64,000 nucleotides of DNA from Muribaculaceae bacterium (lineage in GTDB: Bacteria; Bacteroidota; Bacteroidia; Bacteroidales; Muribaculaceae), in contig JAFYYU010000007.1 of NCBI GenBank assembly GCA_017557425.1, positions 139,450 to 203,449 of the forward strand, read 5' to 3'. Both the position numbers and the translations under genes were made by a program. This document shows, in pieces, positions 26,250 to 34,359 of the stretch. The notes under the pieces are model-generated. The model made no database searches. It was not told the DNA's origin and worked only from the letters and a program-made list of their open reading frames with translations. Each line of letters starts with the position of its first letter. Positions within the stretch are counted from its first letter, which is position 1.

Positions 26250-27068
26250 ATGGAACCTCTCGCTTACATCAAGAAACTGCCCTTGTGGCAATGGCTACTG
26301 TTGTTTATCGGTGCAACGTTCCTGTCCTTCATCGGTTATGCAGCATTGATCGGGGGATATCAGTTGACACACATTGTCGGACTTCCCTGGCTGACCATCA
26401 TTTGTGCGGCCATCACCCTCGTGTTATATGCCGTGCTTGTCAAGGTTCTGGAGGAGCATTGGCCCACCAACCTGCCGTTGCGCAAAGCCGTCCCACACAC
26501 TTTGTTGGGCCTCTTGATAGGGTTCATCTTTATGGTTTTGGTAGTCAGCACTATCGTGGCGTCGGATTGTGCTACCCTGTCGTATATAGGATTTTCGTGG
26601 GAAGAGCAATTCGATATGATTATGATCTTCCTTGCCGTGGCTGTAGGCGAGGAAGTGATTTGTCGCGGTGTCATTTTCCGGCTCATCGACGAGCGCTGGA
26701 ACACCGGAATCGCTTTGCTGGTCTCCGCACTGTTTTTCGGGGTTATGCACATTGCCAACGACAACGCCACCTGGTGGTCATCACTCGCCATTGCCATCGA
26801 GGCGGGACTGCTGCTGGGTGCTGTTTACAAGTGGTCGGGCACACTGTGGGTCCCCATCGGCATTCATTGGGCATGGAACTACACCCAGGGCAACATCTTT
26901 GGCCTCGCCGTCTCGGGCGGCAATACCAACGAAACCATCCTTGCCACCACTGTCAACGGCCCCGAAATCATCACAGGCGGAGCCTTCGGCCCCGAAGCCT
27001 CGATCATTACCGTCATCCTGGGCATCTTCCTCACCCTCGTTTTCCTGCGCAACCGCTACCGCCGCTAA
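26250..27068 (+). CDS. CPBP-family intramembrane glutamic endopeptidase
   Basis: A 272-residue membrane protein with about eight helices. The three catalytic motifs of the CAAX-prenyl-protease/bacteriocin-processing (ABI) family are present: EEVICRG (EE at 134-135), FFGVMHIAN (His167) and GIHWAWN. Bacterial members are linked to bacteriocin immunity, regulated membrane proteolysis or prenyl-peptide processing. There is no bacteriocin gene nearby. It is divergent from the esterase, and nothing else suggests a partner. Confidence 0.9.
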   Translation: MEPLAYIKKLPLWQWLLLFIGATFLSFIGYAALIGGYQLTHIVGLPWLTIICAAITLVLYAVLVKVLEEHWPTNLPLRKAVPHTLLGLLIGFIFMVLVVSTIVASDCATLSYIGFSWEEQFDMIMIFLAVAVGEEVICRGVIFRLIDERWNTGIALLVSALFFGVMHIANDNATWWSSLAIAIEAGLLLGAVYKWSGTLWVPIGIHWAWNYTQGNIFGLAVSGGNTNETILATTVNGPEIITGGAFGPEASIITVILGIFLTLVFLRNRYRR

Positions 27069-27432
27069 CGCCCTCCCACTCCATCACATTTCAGCACTTT
27101 TTGCAGCCCCTTAGCCATTGATGCAAAACATCAATGCCTTCAACTTGCCCCATTTTTCCCCAAAACCTCCAGCAACTTACCCAAGCGGCAGATCTTGCCA
27201 CATTTCCACGCCTCCACCAGCACTTACACCACTGAAACGAGCACCAGAATTACCATAAAGCCATTCACAACTGCAAAAGATTCTGACGATTCTTGTGAAT
27301 GTCAAAAATTCTGACGATATTTGCAGTCGTTCGTGGGTAGAAGTACACCTGCAGATGGTGGCGGGTTTATATCAAAAGAACACCCCTTTTTTTCTCGAAA
27401 AAAAAATATTAACCGAGTTGAATTAATAAAAC
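27069..27432. other. Intergenic region with dyads and direct repeats
   Basis: Contains a hairpin CATTGATG-5-CATCAATG (27115-27135), possibly the CPBP terminator though no T-run follows. Nested dyads and an 11-bp direct repeat (27262-27327) overlap a weak promoter. No gene is seen. Confidence 0.55.
27262..27327. repeat. Nested inverted repeats plus 11-bp direct repeat
   Basis: CATTCACAA (27262-27270) pairs with TTGTGAATG (27293-27301). ACTGCAAA (27270-27277) pairs with TTTGCAGT (27320-27327). ATTCTGACGAT occurs at 27280-27290 and 27308-27318. The weak -7 GATATTTG (27316-27323) and TTG (27293-27295) fall inside, so the block may be an operator. Confidence 0.6.
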
Positions 27433-29022
27433 ATGAAAAAGACTATTGTAACTCTGATTGTGATGTTATCAATGTTGCCATTGATAGCTAATGCATATGA
27501 GCAGTTGGCCGATGGTGTTTATCAAGACGGTTCAACGCTCTATATTGGTAGTGGCGTGACTTCATTGGGTGGCCTGCAAGTTAACCCTAGTGTTATATAC
27601 TGCTATGCAACGATTCCACCTGCATGTGTTGCCAACACTTTTTCAGGTTATGGCGCAACTCTCCATGTGCCTACTGCGGCGATGGTCAATTATTTCTCAG
27701 CGCAATACTGGTATTATTTCAATAATGTTATGGCTGATGCAGTTGAGCCGACATCGTTGACTTTAAGCCATGAGTCTGTCACGATTGTAATTGGTGATCA
27801 GTTGCATATTAGTGCTATTGTGACCCCGACAAACTCCACTCCGAACGCGGTATCATGGCACTCAACTAATACGTCTGTAGCAACAGTCTCAGGCGGCACA
27901 GTAACAACGGCTGCTCCTGGTGAATGTGATATCATCGCGAATTGTGCTACATTGCAGGCGGTATGTCATGTATCAGTGACTTCAACACAAGTGACCATTA
28001 CCCTTGACAAACATGAAGCAAAAGTATTACCTAACCATATGCTGACACTAACAGCGACCTGCTCGCCCATGCCTACAGAGCTTTCAGTAATGTCAAGCGA
28101 CAATACCATTGCAATGCCTAGATTGATTAATGGTTCAATCCAAGTTCTTGGTCTTAAAGAGGGCACGGCAACTATCACTGTCGGGTCGGTTGACGGTACA
28201 GTTAATACTGATGCTTGCGTCGTTACCGTATACACAGAAATCGGTGATTCGAATAGGGATGGCTATGTTAATATTAGTGATGTAACCTCGCTTATTGATT
28301 ATCTCTTAAGTGATGATAACAACAGTATCAGCCTAACGAATGCAGATTGTAACAAAGACAGTGAAGTCAATATTGCTGATGTGACAACACTCATTGACTA
28401 CCTGCTGAGCGGTTTGTGGCCGTGGTCACATCCACATGATGCTGATTGGGTTGATTTGGGCTTGCCAAGTGGCACGCTTTGGGCAACAATGAACGTGGGC
28501 GCCAGCAGTCCAGAAGATTACGGCAACTACTATGCTTGGGGTGAAACTGAACCCAAGGAAATCTATAACTGGTCAAATTACAAGTGGTGCGACGGTAGTC
28601 GCACTACATTGACGAAGTACTGCACCAACAGCTCCTACGGCATGGTTGACAACAAGACGGAATTGGAGCTCGATGACGATGCAGCCTATGTGAATTGGGG
28701 ACCATCGTGGCGCATGCCCTCCGTTGAACAAATTCAAGAACTGAGAACACATTGTACTTCGGTCTGGACACAAAAGAACGGCGTAGATGGCCGGTTGGTT
28801 ACAGGTCCTAACGGAAACACTTTGTTCTTACCCGCCACAGGCGCTATAAATAATAGTGATAATAGTTCTTCGTGGAATGACTATTGGTCACGCACACTTA
28901 TCGATAGTAATCCAGATGTAGCATACGGCCTGTACTTCAGTTCGAGTTTCTTAATATGGTCCTCCGATTTTCACCGCTTTTACGGATTTTGTATCCGTGC
29001 TGTGCGCATCTCGCAGAATTAG
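27433..29022 (+). CDS. Secreted BIG2-BIG2-dockerin-FISUMP protein
   Basis: A 529-residue exported protein with a signal peptide (1-21). Residues about 106-183 and 186-267 look like two bacterial Ig-like (BIG2) domains (PTSLTLSHESVTIVIGDQLHI; VTITLDKHEAKVLPNHMLTL). Residues 270-327 form a dockerin with two calcium-loop repeats (GDSNRDGYVNISDVTSLIDYLL; DCNKDSEVNIADVTTLIDYLL), here internal rather than C-terminal. Residues 339-529 match the FISUMP/major-paralogous type (VDLGLPSGTLWATMNVGASSPEDYGNYYAWGE, SWRMPSVEQIQEL, CIRAVR), found in many Bacteroidetes surface proteins. The DNA is visibly more AT-rich than its neighbours, suggesting relaxed selection or transfer. Function is probably surface binding; no enzyme motif. 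Confidence 0.87.
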   Translation: MKKTIVTLIVMLSMLPLIANAYEQLADGVYQDGSTLYIGSGVTSLGGLQVNPSVIYCYATIPPACVANTFSGYGATLHVPTAAMVNYFSAQYWYYFNNVMADAVEPTSLTLSHESVTIVIGDQLHISAIVTPTNSTPNAVSWHSTNTSVATVSGGTVTTAAPGECDIIANCATLQAVCHVSVTSTQVTITLDKHEAKVLPNHMLTLTATCSPMPTELSVMSSDNTIAMPRLINGSIQVLGLKEGTATITVGSVDGTVNTDACVVTVYTEIGDSNRDGYVNISDVTSLIDYLLSDDNNSISLTNADCNKDSEVNIADVTTLIDYLLSGLWPWSHPHDADWVDLGLPSGTLWATMNVGASSPEDYGNYYAWGETEPKEIYNWSNYKWCDGSRTTLTKYCTNSSYGMVDNKTELELDDDAAYVNWGPSWRMPSVEQIQELRTHCTSVWTQKNGVDGRLVTGPNGNTLFLPATGAINNSDNSSSWNDYWSRTLIDSNPDVAYGLYFSSSFLIWSSDFHRFYGFCIRAVRISQN

Positions 29023-29074
29023 CGCTATCTTAATATGCTCTCATCGGCAAAATGCCACCACATTAATCATCAAT

Positions 29075-29101
29075 AAAAAAGGCGGCAAGTGCCGTCTTTT
29101 T
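29075..29101 (+). terminator. Terminator of the BIG2-dockerin gene
   Basis: AAAAAA-GGCGGC-AAGT-GCCGTC-TTTTT, a compact intrinsic terminator about 55 bp after the stop codon. Confidence 0.9.
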
Positions 29102-29215
29102 CGTTTCAGTAATGAAAAGTCACACTCTTAGAGCTTTCTCAAACTAGTGAAAGTTATACCAGATGTCGCGGTCCTCTTGTTGCTCCAGATTGTCGTTAGG
29201 GCTAGGTTTTATAAG

Positions 29216-30757
29216 CTATTTCCCCATATACGTGGGGCGGTCGAGGTTGCGGTAGGCGATGGCTTCCATGATGTGGTGGGTGAGGACGTCGGCGCAGCCT
29301 TCGAGGTCGGCGATGGTGCGAGCGACTTTCAGGATGCGGTCATAGGCCCTTGCACTCATGTTCATGCGGTCCATGGCGTCTTTCAACTTTTCGAGACCGG
29401 CGGCATCGGGCTCGGTGTATTTGTGGAGCAGTGACGGGGTCATTTGGGCGTTGCAGTAGATGCCTGGTTCGTCCTTAAAGCGGCGTTCTTGCAGCGCTCT
29501 TGCGGCGATGACACGCTGGCGGATGGCGGCGCTGGGTTCTCCGGGGGCTTTACTGGACATTTGGTCGAAGTCAACGGGCTGCACCTCGATCTGCAGGTCA
29601 ATGCGGTCCAGCAACGGCCCTGAAATTTTGCTCATATAGTGGCTGCGCTGGTACTCGTTGCACACGCATTTTTTCTTGGGATGCCCGTAGTACCCGCAGG
29701 GGCAGGGGTTCATACTTGCCACGAGCATAAACGAGGCGGGATACTCGGTTGAATACTTGGCGCGGGAGATAGATATTATCCTGTCTTCCAGCGGTTGACG
29801 CATCACTTCCAACACGGCTTTTGGGTACTCTGCGAACTCATCAAGGAAGAGCACACCATTGTGGGCTAGACTGATTTCGCCGGGCATGGGGAAACTGCCG
29901 CCGCCGACTAGGGCGACTGGCGAAATGGTGTGGTGCGGGCTGCGGAAAGGGCGCACGGTCATCAGCGTGGTGCCTTGGGGCAATTTGCCCGCTACGCTGT
30001 GGATTTTGGTCGTTTCCAGGGCTTCGCTTAGGGTGAGCGGCGGCATGATGGACGGCAAACGCTTGGCCATCATCGATTTGCCCGAACCGGGGCTGCCCAC
30101 AAGCAGAATGTTGTGTCCTCCAGCGCAGGCGACCTCAAAGGCGCGTTTGACATTCTCTTGCCCCTTAACCTCTGCAAAATCGTAGGGGAAAATGCCCTGT
30201 GCCTTGGCGAACTCGGCGCGCGTGTCCACCACGGTCGGCTCCAGTGTGATGTCGCCGTTGAGGAACTGCATCACCTGGGTGAAATTGTCCACACCATAGA
30301 TGTTGAGGTTGTTGACAACAGCGGCTTCCATCGCATTGGCACGCGGCAGGATAAATCCGTCGAGTTTCAGCTCGCGGGCTAGAATCGCCATGGGCAAGGC
30401 ACCCTTGATGGGCCGCAGGCTGCCGTCCAGTGACAGTTCCCCCATGAACATATAACGATCCAGCCGCTCGGTCGAAATCTTCTCGTCGGCGGCAAGGATG
30501 CCAATGGCCATGGGCAGGTCATAGGCTGAGCCCTCCTTCTTGATGTCGGCGGGCGACATGTTCACCATGACCTTTTTGCCCGGGAATTTGTGCCCCGCCT
30601 GCTTGACGGCGCAACGGACGCGCTCGGCGCTCTCCTTGACGGCCGTGTCGGGCAGTCCGATGACCATGAACCCCGCCCCAAAATCGACGGTGACCTCAAT
30701 TTCGACCCTGATGGCGTCAATGCCTTGTACCGCTGCTGCTATCGTCCTGGCTAACAT
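29216..30757 (-). CDS. YifB/ComM family Mg-chelatase-like AAA+ ATPase
   Basis: A 513-residue protein of the YifB/ComM family. The N-terminal ChlI-like domain (about 1-170; VDFGAGFMVIGLPDTAVKES) is followed by the AAA+ module with Walker A GSPGSGKS near residue 220, Walker B VLFLDEFAEYP, and the C-terminal Mg-chelatase domain ending [20 protein letters not shown] and RNLDRP. ComM is a hexameric helicase that promotes branch migration in natural transformation. It is the last gene of the rpoN-to-yifB cluster, 12 bp after the DUF4369 lipoprotein. A 180-bp relic of its 3' end lies at 55641-55823. Confidence 0.94.
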   Translation of the reverse strand: MLARTIAAAVQGIDAIRVEIEVTVDFGAGFMVIGLPDTAVKESAERVRCAVKQAGHKFPGKKVMVNMSPADIKKEGSAYDLPMAIGILAADEKISTERLDRYMFMGELSLDGSLRPIKGALPMAILARELKLDGFILPRANAMEAAVVNNLNIYGVDNFTQVMQFLNGDITLEPTVVDTRAEFAKAQGIFPYDFAEVKGQENVKRAFEVACAGGHNILLVGSPGSGKSMMAKRLPSIMPPLTLSEALETTKIHSVAGKLPQGTTLMTVRPFRSPHHTISPVALVGGGSFPMPGEISLAHNGVLFLDEFAEYPKAVLEVMRQPLEDRIISISRAKYSTEYPASFMLVASMNPCPCGYYGHPKKKCVCNEYQRSHYMSKISGPLLDRIDLQIEVQPVDFDQMSSKAPGEPSAAIRQRVIAARALQERRFKDEPGIYCNAQMTPSLLHKYTEPDAAGLEKLKDAMDRMNMSARAYDRILKVARTIADLEGCADVLTHHIMEAIAYRNLDRPTYMGK

Positions 30758-30769
30758 ATAATTGGGTAT

Positions 30770-31759
30770 TTAATGAATCAAGTCTGACACTTTTTTGGCC
30801 GCAACATCACAGCTGGAGCCCGAATAGACCACCAGGCCAGTGCTGTCGGTGACGGCATACCACGGCAACGACGTGATACCGAGCATTTGTATGCCTTGTT
30901 CCAGAGGACCGCCCGGAGCCCAATAGTGCTGCCAATCCTTGGGGTCATCGGCAATCGTCTGGTGCCAGCGCAAGCTGTCGCTCTCGGTCAGGATGTCGAT
31001 GATGCGGATGCCCTTGTCGAGCGTTTGCAGTCGGTCAATCAGGGTTTTTCGGTCTTTTTGAGGGTTGGCCCACATACTGAAGACCGACACCTTGTCAGTC
31101 AACTTGATTTCTTCAAAATTGCCGCCATGCTTAAACAAGGTGAGCGACGTTAATCGCGGCAGGTGGGCGCGTTTACGTTCTGCCTTGTTCTCATTAAGGG
31201 GCTGTGCCAATGACTCAGGGCGCGCCTGCTCCTGAATGCCTTGAAACAGCTTGTCTATCTTTTCACGGTCGCTGAAATCGCTGTAGTCCGTAACGAGCAG
31301 CACCGTCGAAAGGACATCTGCAGGATGTTCCCGCACATATTTCTCGATAGCGGCGTCCAGGCGGCTGGGATTGGGGTCGGCATAGAAGGCCCTGTGCTCG
31401 TCGCGAAAGAGTTGCCATTCATCGTTCAGGCGGTTCCCTTTTACGTTGACACCCATTGACTTGCCAGCGTCACCTGCAACCTTCAGGTGGTCACCATTCA
31501 TGGCTACCAGCTGAGCCAGCAACTCACCACGTTGATCACTCAGGCTCACCACTACGGGCTGTGATGACACCCCCGTGAAAGTGAAATGACCTTTCTTGTC
31601 CACATCCACCCATTCATCGACCACTACCGAATCAGCACAATAGATGATGTGCACCGCCGCACCGTTCAGATTAACGAGATTGCCGTCAATCTTGAAGCGG
31701 TCGCCGTTGCACGAAGCCAATGCCAGCATCACAAGTATGAAAAGAGATAATTTCTTCAT
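30770..31759 (-). CDS. DUF4369 lipoprotein with thioredoxin-like domain lacking CxxC
   Basis: A 329-residue lipoprotein (lipobox LALASC near residues 13-17). The N-terminal part (about 22-110) fits DUF4369, a beta-rich domain found before thioredoxin domains in Bacteroidetes. The C-terminal part (about 215-329) resembles a TlpA/AhpC-type thioredoxin fold (VSVFSMWANPQKDRKTLIDRL, then a cis-proline-like ITSLPWYAV). The usual WCxxC active site is replaced by WANPQKD, so it should have no disulfide-exchange activity. It lies 12 bp before yifB and follows ispG across 55 bp of heptamer repeats. Role unknown. Confidence 0.82.
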   Translation of the reverse strand: MKKLSLFILVMLALASCNGDRFKIDGNLVNLNGAAVHIIYCADSVVVDEWVDVDKKGHFTFTGVSSQPVVVSLSDQRGELLAQLVAMNGDHLKVAGDAGKSMGVNVKGNRLNDEWQLFRDEHRAFYADPNPSRLDAAIEKYVREHPADVLSTVLLVTDYSDFSDREKIDKLFQGIQEQARPESLAQPLNENKAERKRAHLPRLTSLTLFKHGGNFEEIKLTDKVSVFSMWANPQKDRKTLIDRLQTLDKGIRIIDILTESDSLRWHQTIADDPKDWQHYWAPGGPLEQGIQMLGITSLPWYAVTDSTGLVVYSGSSCDVAAKKVSDLIH

Positions 31760-31778
31760 TGTAAGTCCTTTTACGCTC

Positions 31779-31813
31779 CCTAAAACCTAAAGCCTAAAAC
31801 CTAAAACCTAAAG
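31779..31813. repeat. Heptanucleotide tandem repeat (CCTAAAA/CCTAAAG)5
   Basis: Five contiguous seven-base units on the plus strand, ending two bases before the ispG stop codon (31815-31817) and filling most of the ispG-DUF4369 gap. Confidence 0.9.
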
Positions 31814-31814
31814 C

Positions 31815-33632
31815 CTACTCCCGCCAGTCGCCGTTTTCCTTGATCAGAGCAACAAGGCGGTCAATGGCGTCATCCTCGGGGATATTCATCTCGACGCACT
31901 GTTTTCCCTTGTACAGGCTGATGCGTCCTGCCGCTGCACCCACGTATCCATAGTCGGCATCAGCCATCTCGCCGGGACCGTTGACGATACAGCCCATCAC
32001 GCCGATTTTGAGGTGGGTAAGGTGGGCAGTCGCCTGTTGCACGCGTTGCACGGTCGTCTGCAGGTCAAACATGGTCCTGCCGCATCCCGGGCACGAGATA
32101 AACTCCGTCTTGCTGATGCGCAACCGTGCCGCCTGCAAGATGGCAAAGGCATAGCGCACCACCTCAACGCTGCTGTGGATATTGGGCGCTTCAAGCCACA
32201 CGCCGTCAGCCCGGCCGTTGAGCAACACCGCTCCCATGTCGGCTCCCGCCTTGACCTGCAGCCATTCGTTCGAGCTGTCTGTATAGGTGTTGCGCAGGAT
32301 TACGGGGCAGTAGATGCCGGCCCTATCCAAAGCATGGACGAGTGCTTGCTGTTCACCTGGGATATCTTTTCCCACAGGGGTGATGACCAATACCGTGTCG
32401 GTGCGGCCGCGCAGGAATTCAAGCCGCTGAACCGGCGTGGTGGCAGGCAGTTGCAGGAACCGCATGGCTGCAGCGGGACAGCGGTCCCACTCGCCCAAGG
32501 TGAGCAACGGATACGCATTGCGTTCACCGTGCCAGCAGTCTAGAGGAACCAGGAACTGGTGCATGCCGTCAATGAGTCCATTGGCGCTATAATAGAAATC
32601 GGGCAATATGGCTGAGTCATTCAGTTCATCGGGGCGATAGCTGGCGATGACGATGGGCTGCCGGGTGCCACCAATACGGTCATTGACCGCAACGGTCTCA
32701 CGCCTCATGGGGCACAAGGTGTCATAACCCTCGGCATATTCCCCTACGATGTCGGGCTGCCCTTCACGCTGCATGATATAGTCCACCAGTTTGCGTGCCA
32801 CAGGTACCTCGAGTTCGGGTTCCTCGCTGAGTGACACGCGGATGGTGTCACCCAGGCCCTGGGCCATAAGTGCACCGATGCCCACGGCGCTCTTGACGCG
32901 TCCGTCCTCGCCAAAACCAGCCTCGGTCACGCCTAGATGAAGCGGGAAGTGCATGTCCTCACGGTCCATGGCATCTACGAGACGGCGTACGGCCTCGACC
33001 ATGACCACGACATTGGATGCCTTCATCGAAATCACCACATCCATGAAGTTTTCCTCGACAAACACGCGCAGGAACTCCATCACGCTCTCGACCATGCCCG
33101 CCGCCGTGTTACCATAGCGGCTCATGATGCGGTCACTCAACGAGCCGTGGTTCACGCCCAGGCGCACAGCCGTGTGATGCTCTCGGCACACCGCGATAAA
33201 CGGCAACAGCGCCTCACGCACGCGCTTGAGCTCGGCATCATACTCCTCCTGGGTGTATTCCAGTTGCTTGAATGTGCGTGCAGGATCCACAAAGTTTCCC
33301 GGGTTGATGCGCACACCCTCACACACCTTGGCAGCAGCAAGAGCAGCTTGGGGATTGAAGTGGATATCAGCGATAAGGGGAATGTCACAGCCCTGGGCCC
33401 GCAGCAATTGCGAGATTTCTCCAATGCTGTGTGCCTGCTTTACGCCTTGAGCAGTCAGCCGCACATAGTCGGCACCGGCATAGGCGATGCGTTGGCATTG
33501 GGCCGCACTGGCCTGTATGTCGTCGGTGGCGGTGTTGGTCATTGACTGGACGCGCACGGGCCACTCGCCACCCATGGCGATTCCGCCCACGTTGACGTTC
33601 ACGGTCGAACGTCGTTTATAGTTGAAGAGCAT
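31815..33632 (-). CDS. ispG: 4-hydroxy-3-methylbut-2-enyl-diphosphate synthase
   Basis: IspG converts methylerythritol cyclodiphosphate to HMBPP in the MEP pathway of isoprenoid synthesis, using a 4Fe-4S cluster. The 605-residue length is that of the large Bacteroidetes/Chlamydiae/plant type, with an inserted central domain (about 300-500) between the TIM barrel and the cluster domain. The barrel shows VNVGGIAMGGEWPVRVQSMTN and ADIHFNP. The three cluster cysteines are in CPGCGRTMFDL (two) and GCIVNGPGE (one). It is co-directional with the upstream PAP2 gene (27 bp) and rpoN. Confidence 0.97.
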   Translation of the reverse strand: MLFNYKRRSTVNVNVGGIAMGGEWPVRVQSMTNTATDDIQASAAQCQRIAYAGADYVRLTAQGVKQAHSIGEISQLLRAQGCDIPLIADIHFNPQAALAAAKVCEGVRINPGNFVDPARTFKQLEYTQEEYDAELKRVREALLPFIAVCREHHTAVRLGVNHGSLSDRIMSRYGNTAAGMVESVMEFLRVFVEENFMDVVISMKASNVVVMVEAVRRLVDAMDREDMHFPLHLGVTEAGFGEDGRVKSAVGIGALMAQGLGDTIRVSLSEEPELEVPVARKLVDYIMQREGQPDIVGEYAEGYDTLCPMRRETVAVNDRIGGTRQPIVIASYRPDELNDSAILPDFYYSANGLIDGMHQFLVPLDCWHGERNAYPLLTLGEWDRCPAAAMRFLQLPATTPVQRLEFLRGRTDTVLVITPVGKDIPGEQQALVHALDRAGIYCPVILRNTYTDSSNEWLQVKAGADMGAVLLNGRADGVWLEAPNIHSSVEVVRYAFAILQAARLRISKTEFISCPGCGRTMFDLQTTVQRVQQATAHLTHLKIGVMGCIVNGPGEMADADYGYVGAAAGRISLYKGKQCVEMNIPEDDAIDRLVALIKENGDWRE

Positions 33633-33659
33633 GATATGGTTCTTTTTATTTAGTTAGTG

Positions 33660-34301
33660 TTAACCCAAGAAGCGCATGGTGAGAGCCACAGACAGGAAGC
33701 CCACAACGGCACCGGCAAGGACCTGCCAGATGTCGTGTTGTTTGAGGGCCAGACGTGCTGAGCCCAGCAAGCCCGCTATGATGATGCTTAAGCACAATAA
33801 CCATAACAGATCAAAAGCGCTCAAGCCCTGTACGTGAATCTGATAGATCAAGGCGACTACTCCGCCGATGCCCGCCATGTGGGCACTGATTTTCCACCAG
33901 ATGTTGATCACTGCCATCAGCACCACAGTGATTGCCGATCCCACCATAAACATCACGAACCATTGCGGTGCGTGGCAGGTGGCATATAGGTAATAGGCGG
34001 CAACAGCGTAGCAGAACGCCGTGAACAGGTAGGGGATGAGTCGTTGCTCACGCACCTCAACGTGCAAGTCTTTGACCAGGTTGAAGTGACGCAGCACACT
34101 CAGGAAAATCAGCGGCACGATGCACGTGATGCCCATGCACACCAGCAGCACTGCCACACGACGGCCGTAGGGCAACAGGCACAATACCGAGACCCATAAC
34201 GCCAGAAAAACGCCGTATGTCGGCATAATCAGCGGGGAAAAAGCGGTGGACAGGAATCGTGCGAGTCCGGCTATAAACTTGTTGATTGTATATCTGTTCA
34301 T
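33660..34301 (-). CDS. PAP2-superfamily membrane phosphatase
   Basis: A 213-residue polytopic membrane protein. Residues near 140-200 show a PAP2-type arrangement: KISAHMAGIGG and SARLALKQHDIWQVLAGAVVG, where the HD and arginine fit the third phosphatase motif. The first KxxxxxxRP motif is weak, corresponding roughly to LVKDLHVEVREQRLIPY. Such proteins remove phosphate from phosphatidate, undecaprenyl diphosphate or other lipid phosphates. It sits 27 bp upstream of ispG, which makes isoprenoid precursors, so an undecaprenyl or prenyl phosphate substrate is a reasonable guess, not shown. Confidence 0.8.
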   Translation of the reverse strand: MNRYTINKFIAGLARFLSTAFSPLIMPTYGVFLALWVSVLCLLPYGRRVAVLLVCMGITCIVPLIFLSVLRHFNLVKDLHVEVREQRLIPYLFTAFCYAVAAYYLYATCHAPQWFVMFMVGSAITVVLMAVINIWWKISAHMAGIGGVVALIYQIHVQGLSAFDLLWLLCLSIIIAGLLGSARLALKQHDIWQVLAGAVVGFLSVALTMRFLG

Positions 34302-34313
34302 TTTGAGTTTTGA

Positions 34314-34344
34314 GTCTTTAGTCTTCAGTCCTTAGTCTTTAGTC
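34314..34344. repeat. Heptanucleotide tandem repeat (GTCTTTA)4
   Basis: GTCTTTA, GTCTTCA, GTCCTTA, GTCTTTA then GTC, contiguous, between the PAP2 gene start and the rpoN stop. On the minus strand the unit reads TAAAGAC, close to the CCTAAAG unit after ispG. Confidence 0.85.
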
Positions 34345-34359
34345 GGGACGGCAACATTT

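Noticed and set aside
25571-27121. 516-residue plus-strand frame running through the esterase and the CPBP gene
   Set aside because: It crosses two well-supported genes and their promoters in other frames, with Arg/His-rich meaningless sequence.
31779-31813. CRISPR-type repeat array
   Set aside because: The units are seven bases without spacers, and there are no cas genes.
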